Notes: generated by a model not told the origin, from the sequence alone. A stretch of 64,000 bases of DNA from Nocardia sienata NBRC 100364 (GCF_001613205.1 NZ_BDBX01000029.1:112443-176442); one strand, 5' to 3'; positions 43,914 to 52,831 are shown, numbered from the stretch's first letter. A program made the numbers and translations.

Positions 43914-46900
43914 TCAGACGGCGCCGGCATTCATCCGGGGGTCGTGGTGCCCCGCAAGCGTCTCCGACAGCGGGACATCCGGCGCGTCGACGAAGGCCGT
44001 GAGCAGGTGCCGAAGCCTGAGCGCGAGCGATTCCACCCCGTCCGCGTCGTACCACCGCGCGACGGTTCGCACGGTCACCCGCAGATCACCCGTGACCGTG
44101 GCATCGAACGCGAAAACCAGCCGATGCACGGGTTCGGCACCGGTGTCCGATATCCGGCCTTCCACCTCGTCACCCAGCCAGACCCGGTCCGGCCACGACT
44201 GCTCGCCGAAATCGACCACAGCCCGGCACAGGTCGTACGGGGATCGGCCCGGATGGACGGCGGCGGCGATCCCGTCGACCACCATGTCGTGACTGCCGTA
44301 TATCCCGAGCGCGGTCACCCGCGCCCGGTCGAGCACCGTGCGCAGGGTCGGATCACCCGACAGATCGTGACGCAGCACCACCGCCGCGGACAGCGGCCCG
44401 ACCACTTCGGCCACCGTACTGTCGGCCCGGCCCGACAGCGGCGCGCCCAGTGCGATATCCACTCCCGCGCCCTGGCCGTACAGCAGGGCGGCCACCACGG
44501 CCTGATAGAGCATGTATTCCGAGGCCCCCACCGTTTCGGCGTGGGCCCGTAAACGGCGGCGCAGCCCCGCGGGTACCTCGAACTCGGCCGACCGGACCTC
44601 TTCCGGCGCGCCGGAAGCCACCACGGCGGGCAACCCGGCGAGCGCGGCGCGCCACTGTTCCAGCTGCGGCCCGGCCGATTCGGCGACGGCCAGCTGCCAC
44701 AGGGTGTAGTCGGCGTAATCGATCGCCGGCCCCTGCCATCGCGGTGCCGTCCCGGCTCCGACCCGGCTGCGATACGCCGTGGCCAGATCGGTCAGCACGA
44801 TGCGCAGCGACCGGTCGTCGGCCACCAGACGGTCGGCGGTGAGCACGAGTACCCGCCGGTCGGCGCCGAGCGCGAACAGCTGCGGCCGCACCAGCGGACC
44901 CACCGCCCGATCGAATACCACCGGTGCGGCGAGAACATCGGCCAAGCCGGTCTCGGTGAGTTCGGCGACGGGTAGTTCGGCCGGCAGCTCCGGCAGCACC
45001 ACCTGGTAACCCGCGGCACCGGCACCGGCGACCACAGTGCGCAGGATCTCGTACCGGGCGTACACATCACCGAATGCCTCGGTCAGCGCGGCAGTGTCCA
45101 GTGGGCCCTCCAAGCGCACCACACACCGGACCACACCGGGCCCGGCGGCCGCGCGCTGGTTGTAGGACAGCGGGATCCGCTCGGGCCGGGGCCTGCGGTC
45201 CAATCCGGGACGGCCGGTCCCGCGCACCGGGGTGGCATCCACGAGAGCCGCCAGGCCGGCCACGGTCGGCGCGTCGAACAGCGCCCGGACATCGACCGCG
45301 ACACCGAATTCCTGCCGCAGCCACAGCACCAGGCGGTTCGCCAGCAGCGAATGCCCACCCAGCTCGAAGAACGAATCGTGCGCGCCGACCCCCTCGCACC
45401 CGAAGAGCTCTTCGAACAGGGCGGCCAGCCGGGCCTCGGTGGGCGTACCCGGCGGCCGTACCTCCGCGGTCCCGATACGCCGCGGCGCGGGCAGGGCCCG
45501 TTTGTCGAGTTTGCCGTGTTCGGTCAACGGGATCTCGTCGAGCACCGACCAGGCGGTGGGCAGCATGTAGTCGGGCAGCGAGCGCGCCGCGTACGCCCGG
45601 ACCTCGGACACGTCCAGTTCACCCACGGCGGGTACCAGGTAGGCGGCCAACGCGGTACCCGTCGCCGGGTCCTGGTAGGCCACCACAGCGCAGGCGCCGA
45701 CACCGGGATGCGCGGACAATGCCGCCTGCACCTCGCCCGATTCGATACGGTAGCCGCGCACCTTGACCTGTTCGTCGGCGCGACCGACGAATTCGAGCTC
45801 ACCGGCGGTATTGCGCCGCGCCAGGTCGCCGGTCCGGTACAGCCGCTGTCCGGGCAGGAAGGGATCGGCCACGAACCGCTCGGCGGTCAGCGCGCAGCGG
45901 TGCAGATAGCCGCGGGCCAGCTGCCCGCCGCCGAGGTAGATCTCGCCGATGACCCCGTCGGGAACCAGCTGCAGCCGGTGGTCGAGCAGGTAGACGTACA
46001 CATTGCGGTTGGGCACCCCGACCGGCACGATCCGGGTGCCCTGCGGCCCCCGCACCGTGAGGTGAGTGGCCGAGACCACGCCCTCGGTCGGCCCGTAGTG
46101 GTTGCGCAGTTCGGCGTCGAAGACGCCGGCGAACCGGTCGGCCACCTCCCCGAGCAGCGCCTCACCGCCGACCGGGACACGGCGCAGCGCACGCCATTCG
46201 GTCACCTCCGGCAACATCAGGAAGGTGCTCAGCAACGACGGCACCATGTGCAGGACGGTTACCCCGTGCCGGGTGATCAGGTCCGACACATAGGGGATAT
46301 CGCGTAGCGCGTCGGGTTCGGGCACCACCAGACAGGCGCCGAGCGACAGGGTCACGAAGATATCGAGCAGGGAGGCGTCGAAACTCACCGACGAGGTCTG
46401 CAACAGCCGGTCGGCCGCGGTCATATCCCATTCGGCGGCGAACCCGATCAGATGGTCGGCGATCGCGGCGTGCGAGACCTCGACACCCTTCGGGTTCCCG
46501 GTCGAACCCGAGGTGTAGATGACATAGGCCAGGTTGCCGGGGCGCAACGGCCGCACGCGTTCGGCGTCGCCGAGGTCGTGGCCCGCCAGCTCCCCGGCAT
46601 CCTCCTCCGCGGCCGCCAGCTCTTCCCGGCCGAGCACCAGCCGCGGCCGGGCGTCGGCATCGAGGAAGTCGATGCGCTTGTCCGGGTAGGACGGGTCGAT
46701 GGGGAGATAGGCGGCGCCCGCCTTCAGCACCGCCAGCACCGCCACCACGAATTCGGCGGAGTTGGCGATACGCAGGGCGACCAGATCCTCGGTCCCGATC
46801 CCCCGCCCGGCGAACCAGCGGGCCAGGCGGTTCGCGCGGATGTTCAGCTCGGCATAGGTCAGCTCGAGGTCGGGGACGCCGTCCGTGCCGGGCGCCACCA

Positions 46901-48368
46901 CCGCGGTGGCGGTATCGGCGCGCGCGGCCCGGTCCTCGAACAGCGATACCAGAGTCGCGGCCGCGGCCGGGACCAGTTCACCGTGTGATCGCGCGAGCAA
47001 CCGGGTCCGGCCCTCCGGGCCGAAGATGTCGACCTCGCCCAGCCGGACCCGCGGATTCTCCGTGACGCTGCCGAGCAACTGGATGTAGTGCGCGAGCATC
47101 TGTCCGGCCAGTCGCCCGTCCAGATGGGCGACCCGGTGATCGGCTTGCACTCGCGGCTGCCGCGGATCGAGCACCGCCGTCACTCGCAGCGGAACCGGCG
47201 CGACCGGCGAGCCGAAGGTTTCCAGTGTGGTGGTGACACTGTCGAGGTCCGGGAGCGCGATCGGCGGGCGCACCCCGAAACCGACCCGGGCCATCTGCTC
47301 CAAGCCGTCCCGTGCGCCGGTGCGGTCGGGGTTGAGCGCGTGGACCACTCGGTCGATACCGATATGCCGATGATCGTGGCCCGCTGCCACCGTGCCGGCG
47401 ATCCGGCGCAGGAACTCGGCGAAGGTATCCGCCGGTCGCGGCACGGCCCGGACGAGCACGGTGTTGCCGAAGTATCCGATCGAGCCGGTGTCGCGCGGAC
47501 CGCGCAGATCGGCGGGGACGGCGATCAGGAAATCGTCGGTGGCCGTATAGCGATGGATCAGTGCGGCGAACGCGGCGAGCAGCACCGCGTTGTCGTCGAC
47601 CTCGTGTGCGGCCGCGGTCGCCCGTACCCGGCCGATGAGGTCGGGGGGCAGCGGAACCGAGATGTGCGCGACGGTATCCGTACCCGTGGCCCGCACGGCG
47701 GGTTTACCCGGTAGTTCCAGCGGTTCGGGCAGCGGGTGCAACGTCCGGCGCCAGTACTGCATACCGTCGCCGTCCACGTCCGTCCCGGCCGGTCGCTGCG
47801 CGGGCCGGGCCGGCGGCGCGCCACCGTTGTACTCCGCGGTCAGCTCGGCGGCGAAAACGGATGCCGACACATCGTCCCAGGCGATGGTGTGCGCCACCAG
47901 CAGCAGTAGGTGATCCTGTCCGCCCCTGCGGATCAGCGTTATCCGCAGCGGCGCCTCACCGGCCAGGTCGAAGGGCCGGGCCAGCGCGCGCCGCGTCAGC
48001 ACCTCGACCCGGCGGCGGGCGGCTTCCTCGGCCAGTACGGTCAGATCGTGTTCCTGCCACTGGAAGGGCAGATCCGCGCGCACCACCCCGTAAGGCTCAC
48101 CGTCGGCGCCCAGCCCGTAGGTGGTGCGCAGCACGTCCTGACGTTCGACGATCGATTCCAGTGCCGCGCAGAGTCGTTCGATGTCGAGGGCGCCGCGCAT
48201 CCGGTACACCACCGGGACGTTCAGCGTGCTGTCCTCGGGATCGCGAGCCTGCAGGTACCAGGCGCGGCGTTGCCCGGCCGACAGCGGCCGCCGCGGCGCC
48301 GCCGGTCCGGCGGGGACGGATTCGACCTGACGGGCCTCGTGATCGGCGTCGCCTGTGATGATCGACAT
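43914..48368 (-). CDS. Additional siderophore NRPS, C-A-T-C (MbtF-like layout, degenerate C domains)
   Basis: A 1484-aa protein, near the length of mycobacterial MbtF. C1 (about 28-440) has VAHTIAWDDVS: the second, catalytic His is Thr and the Gly is Asp. The A domain (about 465-960) is complete (YTSGSTGNPKGVEVS, NHYGPTEGVVS, YRTGDLARR, GRADEQVKVRGYRIE) and reads D-A-L-H-V-V-H-V-S-K by eye, not assigned. T (about 975-1045) has FFELGGHSLLANR. C2 (about 1060-1470) has LTADRLVADDRSL, again without catalytic His. It is the fourth full A domain of the locus. It follows the formyltransferase gene by 67 nt and is probably co-transcribed with it. It may form the terminal module, or an extra one. Confidence 0.9.
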   Translation of the reverse strand: MSIITGDADHEARQVESVPAGPAAPRRPLSAGQRRAWYLQARDPEDSTLNVPVVYRMRGALDIERLCAALESIVERQDVLRTTYGLGADGEPYGVVRADLPFQWQEHDLTVLAEEAARRRVEVLTRRALARPFDLAGEAPLRITLIRRGGQDHLLLLVAHTIAWDDVSASVFAAELTAEYNGGAPPARPAQRPAGTDVDGDGMQYWRRTLHPLPEPLELPGKPAVRATGTDTVAHISVPLPPDLIGRVRATAAAHEVDDNAVLLAAFAALIHRYTATDDFLIAVPADLRGPRDTGSIGYFGNTVLVRAVPRPADTFAEFLRRIAGTVAAGHDHRHIGIDRVVHALNPDRTGARDGLEQMARVGFGVRPPIALPDLDSVTTTLETFGSPVAPVPLRVTAVLDPRQPRVQADHRVAHLDGRLAGQMLAHYIQLLGSVTENPRVRLGEVDIFGPEGRTRLLARSHGELVPAAAATLVSLFEDRAARADTATAVVAPGTDGVPDLELTYAELNIRANRLARWFAGRGIGTEDLVALRIANSAEFVVAVLAVLKAGAAYLPIDPSYPDKRIDFLDADARPRLVLGREELAAAEEDAGELAGHDLGDAERVRPLRPGNLAYVIYTSGSTGNPKGVEVSHAAIADHLIGFAAEWDMTAADRLLQTSSVSFDASLLDIFVTLSLGACLVVPEPDALRDIPYVSDLITRHGVTVLHMVPSLLSTFLMLPEVTEWRALRRVPVGGEALLGEVADRFAGVFDAELRNHYGPTEGVVSATHLTVRGPQGTRIVPVGVPNRNVYVYLLDHRLQLVPDGVIGEIYLGGGQLARGYLHRCALTAERFVADPFLPGQRLYRTGDLARRNTAGELEFVGRADEQVKVRGYRIESGEVQAALSAHPGVGACAVVAYQDPATGTALAAYLVPAVGELDVSEVRAYAARSLPDYMLPTAWSVLDEIPLTEHGKLDKRALPAPRRIGTAEVRPPGTPTEARLAALFEELFGCEGVGAHDSFFELGGHSLLANRLVLWLRQEFGVAVDVRALFDAPTVAGLAALVDATPVRGTGRPGLDRRPRPERIPLSYNQRAAAGPGVVRCVVRLEGPLDTAALTEAFGDVYARYEILRTVVAGAGAAGYQVVLPELPAELPVAELTETGLADVLAAPVVFDRAVGPLVRPQLFALGADRRVLVLTADRLVADDRSLRIVLTDLATAYRSRVGAGTAPRWQGPAIDYADYTLWQLAVAESAGPQLEQWRAALAGLPAVVASGAPEEVRSAEFEVPAGLRRRLRAHAETVGASEYMLYQAVVAALLYGQGAGVDIALGAPLSGRADSTVAEVVGPLSAAVVLRHDLSGDPTLRTVLDRARVTALGIYGSHDMVVDGIAAAVHPGRSPYDLCRAVVDFGEQSWPDRVWLGDEVEGRISDTGAEPVHRLVFAFDATVTGDLRVTVRTVARWYDADGVESLALRLRHLLTAFVDAPDVPLSETLAGHHDPRMNAGAV

Positions 48369-48435
48369 GATTCCCTTCGGCCCGTGAACTGGTTTGCTTC
48401 CGTGCGGCCGGCGCGGGTGCGCCGACGGGACCGGG

Positions 48436-49377
48436 TCATTCCGGTGTGTCGGTCAGATAGCCACCGCGCCGGAAGAATTCGGCGCCGCGGTGTTCGGTTC
48501 CGTCAGCGGTACGGACCCGGGTGATCAGCAGGCCGTGGTTGCCACCGCGATGGGCCTCGGGTCCGCACACCACGACACCGCCGTTCTCCTGCACGATGAC
48601 CCGGCCCGGGGTACCGCCGTAGCGGGCCGCGGACACCTCGGCCGCCAGTACCTCGATCCGCTCGCCCCGGTAGTGGCTGAACGCCCGCGGATACGGCGCC
48701 GACAGGGCCCGGACGAATCGCTCCAGATCCACCGCGGACCAAGCCCAATCGATACGGCTGTCGCGGTCGGAGCGCTTGTGGAAGTAGGTGCGCGCGGCTT
48801 TGTCCTGCGGCCGCCACTGCGCGGTGCCGGAGGCGAGCGCTTCCAGCGCCTCGTGCACCGCGCCGGGGATGAGTTCCATACCGGCCAGCACCAACTCGGT
48901 ACCCGTGGCGCGGGGACCGATGGGCAGCGAATGCTGCACGAGGATATCGCCGGTGTCGAGTTGCTCGTCCATCCGGTGCACCGTCAGACCGAATTCGGAG
49001 GCGCCGCTGATCAGCGCCCACAGCACCGGCGAGAAACCGGTGAATTCCGGTAGCAGCGAATCGTGCAGGTTGAGGGTGCCGTGGGTGGGCATGTTGTACA
49101 GCTCCGGCGGCATCCAGGTGTACCAGCTGTTCACCACGATGACATCCGGTTCGGCGCGTTTGACCAGGTCGATGGTCTCGGCGTCGGCCCGTTCGGTCAG
49201 ATGTACGGGGATACCGTGTTCGCGGGCGAGTTCTTCCACCGAATCCGACCAGATCCCCTTGTAGGAGTCTTCACTGGCGGGGTGGGTGACCGCGAGCACG
49301 ACCTCGTGCTCGGAGTCGATCAGCGCCTGCAGAGTCTTTCGCCCCCAGGTCTGGAACCCGAACGAGACGATACGCAT
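48436..49377 (-). CDS. Formyltransferase for siderophore hydroxamate (methionyl-tRNA formyltransferase-like)
   Basis: A 313-aa protein of the N10-formyltetrahydrofolate-dependent formyltransferase family. The catalytic core is NLHDSLLPEFTGFSPVLWAL (Asn, His), followed by DEQLDTGDILVQ (Asp), and VVNSWYTWMPPELYN at the folate pocket. It is much closer in context to siderophore formyltransferases, which formylate N-hydroxyornithine or N-hydroxylysine, than to housekeeping Fmt: the gene sits between the N-hydroxylase and an NRPS and has its own iron box. The expected reaction is formylation of the N-hydroxylated side chain, giving the formyl hydroxamate iron ligand known in formobactin and amamistatin. 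Confidence 0.9.
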   Translation of the reverse strand: MRIVSFGFQTWGRKTLQALIDSEHEVVLAVTHPASEDSYKGIWSDSVEELAREHGIPVHLTERADAETIDLVKRAEPDVIVVNSWYTWMPPELYNMPTHGTLNLHDSLLPEFTGFSPVLWALISGASEFGLTVHRMDEQLDTGDILVQHSLPIGPRATGTELVLAGMELIPGAVHEALEALASGTAQWRPQDKAARTYFHKRSDRDSRIDWAWSAVDLERFVRALSAPYPRAFSHYRGERIEVLAAEVSAARYGGTPGRVIVQENGGVVVCGPEAHRGGNHGLLITRVRTADGTEHRGAEFFRRGGYLTDTPE

Positions 49378-49409
49378 GAACCAACCTCATCCTCATATAG
49401 CCGAAAAAG

Positions 49410-49428
49410 TAAGGCAAGCCTAGCCTAG
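49410..49428. promoter_or_regulatory. Iron box upstream of the formyltransferase gene
   Basis: TAAGGCAAGCCTAGCCTAG matches the consensus at 14 of 19 positions, 33 nt upstream of the formyltransferase start and 2 nt from the end of the N-hydroxylase gene. It makes formyltransferase plus C-A-T-C an independently repressible unit. Confidence 0.82.
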
Positions 49429-49430
49429 TT

Positions 49431-50729
49431 TCAGAGACTCGCCGGTTGGCTACCCGCCCGCACGCCCGGCACACCGGATACGGACACCGTCGCGGGCGAG
49501 TTCGCCAGGATCCGGTCCGAAAGCTCGCCCAGGCAGCTGAGATTCGGAAAGCCCGGCCCCTGCGCCAGACCGGCCAGATTCGGCAGGTACAACTTCGCCG
49601 GCAATCCGTTCACCGACAGATCGTGATCGATCGCCGCCTCGATCCTGGCCTGCGTGAGCGGGCCCCCGACGGCGAGCTCCAGCAGATCGGCGGCTTCCTC
49701 GTCGAAAAGGTCCAGGAACCACAGCGGTTGCCCACCCGTCGCGTCCACGACCAGATCGAAGGCGTGCAGCTGATCGGGCCGGGACTCGTTGCGCAGCGTC
49801 AGCGCGACGCCGTCACCCTGATCGGCCACCCGCACCACCCGGCCCTGCAGGTGATGCACCCGATTGTCCGCGAGCAGCGATTCCTGTACCCGCACCGAGA
49901 ACACCCCGCGGTCGGTACGCCGCACCACATCCCGGCGTTCGGCGATACTCAGTGCCCGCCATTTCGCGGGGTCGCTGAACAAGGAATTCTCGAAATAACT
50001 CTCGCCACGTGTGTAGATGGTCGCCCCGGGCGAGATCACCGAAACGGTCAGTACATCGTGGCGGACGAGTTCGTCCATGGCCGATCCGGCGGTCTCGCCG
50101 CCGCCGATCACCGCGGCCCGCGAGGACACCGGCAGCTGCCGCCGCCCGGCCAGATCCCAGAAATCGGCGATACTCAGCACTTTCGGATGCTGCGCCAGTG
50201 CGCGCCGGCTGTCACCCGGGCCGGTGATCATCAGCCGGTCGGCTTCGGTCTCCACCGCGGCACCCTCGGCATCGGACACCGTGACCCGCCAGACCGCGCC
50301 GTCGGCGCGAACGGTCCGCACCCGGCCGCGCACGATCTCGACGCCGGACCGGCGCGCCACCCACTGCAGATATTTCGCCCACAGATTGTGTTCCGGGCTG
50401 GGCCGGCCCCGGTCCACCCATTCGGCATAGGTCCCGCGCTCGACCAGGAAAGCCGTCCACCCGAACGCCATCATGGCCTCGTTGACCGCGTGGTTGTGCC
50501 CGCGCGCCCAGGTCGAGTGGTAGGGGAAACCGATATCCTTCTCCGGACTGGTACCCAATCGGTGCCTGCCGTCGGTCCAGCCACCCGCGGCCAGCCAGTT
50601 CCCGCCCACCGCATGCGGTTCCACGACGGTGACCCGCGGCGCGGGCAACCCCAGCTCCCGCAGCACATACGCTTTGGCTGCCACCGCCATGGCTTTCGGA
50701 CCCGCACCGACGACCAGAAGTCTGTCCAC
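49431..50729 (-). CDS. nbtG: L-lysine/L-ornithine N-monooxygenase of siderophore synthesis (MbtG-like)
   Basis: A 432-aa flavin N-hydroxylating enzyme that makes the hydroxylamino side chain used for hydroxamates. The FAD site is LLVVGAGPKAMAVAAKAY, the substrate/FAD segment is GTSPEKDIGFPYHS, the NADPH site is AAVIGGGETAGSAMDEL, and the C-terminal FAD-contact motif is VVDATGGQPLWFLDLF. It resembles mycobacterial MbtG, so lysine is the likely substrate, but ornithine cannot be excluded. GTG at 50729 is chosen for GGGAGA 5 nt upstream; the frame starts 4 codons earlier with TTG. Iron box 92 nt upstream. The symbol follows the nocobactin cluster naming for this function. Confidence 0.9.
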   Translation of the reverse strand: MDRLLVVGAGPKAMAVAAKAYVLRELGLPAPRVTVVEPHAVGGNWLAAGGWTDGRHRLGTSPEKDIGFPYHSTWARGHNHAVNEAMMAFGWTAFLVERGTYAEWVDRGRPSPEHNLWAKYLQWVARRSGVEIVRGRVRTVRADGAVWRVTVSDAEGAAVETEADRLMITGPGDSRRALAQHPKVLSIADFWDLAGRRQLPVSSRAAVIGGGETAGSAMDELVRHDVLTVSVISPGATIYTRGESYFENSLFSDPAKWRALSIAERRDVVRRTDRGVFSVRVQESLLADNRVHHLQGRVVRVADQGDGVALTLRNESRPDQLHAFDLVVDATGGQPLWFLDLFDEEAADLLELAVGGPLTQARIEAAIDHDLSVNGLPAKLYLPNLAGLAQGPGFPNLSCLGELSDRILANSPATVSVSGVPGVRAGSQPASL

Positions 50730-50820
50730 TGGTTCTCCCAACTATCCCGACAACCCAATGGCGTCGCGCCTCATCCGGCGTGGTGGCGATCGCGCGCGGA
50801 CACGATCCGATCCACCCGAC

Positions 50821-50839
50821 TTCGCATAGGCTTACCTTA
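50821..50839. promoter_or_regulatory. Iron box upstream of the N-monooxygenase gene
   Basis: TTCGCATAGGCTTACCTTA matches the consensus at 14 of 19 positions. It is 92 nt upstream of the monooxygenase GTG. A weak plus-strand frame begins 2 nt beyond the box, but its Arg/Pro-rich sequence is not convincing. Confidence 0.72.
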
Positions 50840-51289
50840 CATGGATCAGCCCGCGAAACGGCCGGGTAAGTCCAGGAATTCGCGAACCCGCAGGTCCGGG
50901 CACATGTATCCGACCGGCACCCCTGCCGTGCACGCCGATCGACCCGGGCTCACGCCGCCGGCTCGCGCCGTGATCGCGTCAAGCCCATCCCGCACCCGGC
51001 ACCGAGCAGATCGGCGCATGCATCGGACCATTGCGACCGAGCGGGAACACGTCCGGAATCGCGAGAAAGGCGCTCCACCGGGCAATACCGGGACGGCTCC
51101 GGCACGGCGCACCGCCCATTCCCTGGCACCGTATCCGGTCCGACAGGCAACGGAAGAGTCCGGACCGCCGCCGGCCCAGGAGCGGAACCGACCGGTCCGG
51201 CGAAACACTCTGTGCCGCAACCCGGCGCGATCGGCCCGCACTCTGCGACACCCGCGGTGGCGCAGTCGATCCGGCAGTAGCCGAACCGA
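50840..51289. other. Intergenic stretch, no convincing gene
   Basis: About 450 nt between the iron box and the degenerate adenylation gene. Frames of 70-130 codons exist on both strands, but all are rich in Arg, Pro and Ser, and none resembles a known family; in particular no MbtH-like sequence was seen. It could be eroded remains of a gene. Confidence 0.45.
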
Positions 51290-52342
51290 TCACGATTCGA
51301 TGATCAGCCGACCCTCCGGGGTCCACCAACCGCGGTGCGATGTCCGGAACAACCGGGCCCCGGGATCGAAGGGATCGGCCACGAAACATTCGCGGTCGCG
51401 GCCGTCGGCCAGCTCGGCCGCGAGCGCGCGCCCACCCACATGGATATCGCCCACCACACCGGGCGGCACCAACCGGCCCTCGTCGAGCGGCAGCACCTTC
51501 GCCCCCGGTACGGGCCGGGTCCAGCCGGTCGGCGCGAGCGGCCCTCGCGAGACCGCCCCGAGATAGGCGACCGAATGGAACGCGACGGTGGCCACGGCCT
51601 CCGGCGACAGACAGCGCACCGCTTCGGCCAGTGCCGAGCCGCCGTAGGTACCGACGAGATCCCAGCGGGCCACGGTCGGCAACCGGTCCACCCCTTCGGC
51701 CATCAGCAGCACCGGCAGTTCGGCGTCGGCGACGACCTGGGTGACCCCGTGGGTTTCGATCAGCCCGGCCAGCAGGGCCGGGTCCCGACGCTGGGTCTCG
51801 GTCGGCACCACCACCGACGCCCCGGCCGACCATGCCGCCAGCAGGTCCACCGCGTTCTGCGGATCGCCCCACGGCAGCGCGAGCAGGCGCACATCCGCGG
51901 GCCGGGCCGCCGGATCGAATCGGCGCAGCCGTCGGTCCGCGGCCACACAACGACGGTCGGCGACGGCTACCGCGAGAGCATCGGCCCCCAGCAACAGGCC
52001 GGCTCGGCCGAAGCGACCGACGCCGACCCGGGCGGCGGTGACGAATTCGGTCAGTAGCGCGGCGACGCCGGTTGCGGTGGGTACCGCAGAGCAGCGGTGC
52101 ACACCGCGGAACCGATCGAGGCCGTCGAAGAGATCGCCGTAGGTGAGCTGCTCGTCCGCACAGCGGGCCGCCGATCGGGCCGAGGGGACCATATGACCGT
52201 GCCGGATCACGGTGACCAGCGCGGATACGTCATAGGGTTCGACGCCCGCGGCCCACTCCCCGAGAATTCGCTCGCGCTCGACGCCCGTCGGGCCGGTCAC
52301 TGCCGGCGATACGACACTCCTGATATCGTCGACGACGGTCAT
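51290..52342 (-). CDS. Stand-alone degenerate adenylation-domain protein
   Basis: A 350-aa protein that follows the order of an NRPS adenylation domain: LTYGDL (A1/A2 area), AVDLLAAWSAGASVVVPTE (A4 area), GGSALAEAV (A5 area), VGDIHVGGRALAAELADGRD (A6) and LFRTSHRGWWTPEGRL (A7), then it stops. The ATP loop SGSTGxPKG (A3) is absent, NxYGPTE is replaced by FHSVAYLG, the Asp of the A7 TGD is replaced, and the C-terminal subdomain with the catalytic Lys (A8-A10) is missing. It should not make an adenylate. AGGAGGTGACTG before the ATG at 52342 and an iron box 105 nt upstream suggest it is still expressed, perhaps as a structural helper. A decaying gene is the alternative. Confidence 0.78.
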   Translation of the reverse strand: MTVVDDIRSVVSPAVTGPTGVERERILGEWAAGVEPYDVSALVTVIRHGHMVPSARSAARCADEQLTYGDLFDGLDRFRGVHRCSAVPTATGVAALLTEFVTAARVGVGRFGRAGLLLGADALAVAVADRRCVAADRRLRRFDPAARPADVRLLALPWGDPQNAVDLLAAWSAGASVVVPTETQRRDPALLAGLIETHGVTQVVADAELPVLLMAEGVDRLPTVARWDLVGTYGGSALAEAVRCLSPEAVATVAFHSVAYLGAVSRGPLAPTGWTRPVPGAKVLPLDEGRLVPPGVVGDIHVGGRALAAELADGRDRECFVADPFDPGARLFRTSHRGWWTPEGRLIIES

Positions 52343-52446
52343 CAGTCACCTCCTGCTACGGGCAGCGAAGGCGGCGACTGCGAACGGTCCGGTCACCTGG
52401 CCTCCTGTACTGCTCGGTACGGCCTCGGCCGAACCACTGTCACGCA

Positions 52447-52465
52447 TAAGCTTAGGGTTACCTTA
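52447..52465. promoter_or_regulatory. Iron box upstream of the degenerate adenylation gene
   Basis: TAAGCTTAGGGTTACCTTA matches the consensus at 14 of 19 positions and lies 105 nt upstream of the start at 52342. Confidence 0.75.
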
Positions 52466-52522
52466 CAGTGCGAGAGTGCGATTCTCCAGACCACGCACTG
52501 CCGTAATTGGAAAAAGAATTGT

Positions 52523-52541
52523 TTAGGCTAAGCTAACACAC
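52523..52541. promoter_or_regulatory. Additional iron box in the divergent region
   Basis: TTAGGCTAAGCTAACACAC matches the consensus at 14 of 19 positions, with a near-perfect left half. It lies 58 nt from the box at 52447 and 291 nt from the one at 52832, so it is either a second site for the leftward promoter or belongs to an unrecognised short transcript. Confidence 0.65.
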
Positions 52542-52605
52542 TATTCCGGGCCGGCTCGCACGGACACGCCCAGGAGCCCGCCCCGCGCCCCCGCACCCGA
52601 ATCGC

Positions 52606-52758
52606 CTATCCGGCAGTCCATTTCGGCCACCGGTCTCCGGCCCGGGATCGCCCACTCCAGAAGTGGGCGTAAGCGGCGCCGAGCCCCAGCTGTTCGACAT
52701 CGGTACCGGTTTTCGCCAATGCGACCGCCGTCGCCCCGGCAGCGGATCCGATCGACAT
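52606..52758 (-). CDS. Possible 50-aa protein in the iron-regulated divergent region
   Basis: A short frame from ATG 52758 encodes MSIGSAAGATAVALAKTG and ends HFWSGRSRAGDRWPKWTAG. The composition (Ala/Gly-rich start, aromatic and charged end) and the high G/C at third codon positions are coding-like, unlike the Arg/Pro-rich frames that surround it. There is no good ribosome-binding site, and I recognise no family. It lies between two iron boxes. It could equally be a remnant of a longer gene. Confidence 0.28.
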   Translation of the reverse strand: MSIGSAAGATAVALAKTGTDVEQLGLGAAYAHFWSGRSRAGDRWPKWTAG

Positions 52759-52831
52759 GCGCGATGACGGCCGGCCGGTAGGCCACCGCCCATCCCGGCA
52801 CGCTGCGTGAAGCGCTGATCACGCCGAAAAC

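Noticed and set aside
50846..51241. 131-codon minus-strand frame that could have been an MbtH-like or other small cluster gene
   Set aside because: No MbtH signature (S-x-W-P ... P-x-G-W) and an Arg/Cys-rich composition unlike any NRPS-associated protein.
50841..51566. Plus-strand frame starting 2 nt after the iron box at 50821
   Set aside because: The position resembles the siderophore-interacting gene, but the sequence is Arg/Ser/Pro-rich and runs antisense into the adenylation-like gene.
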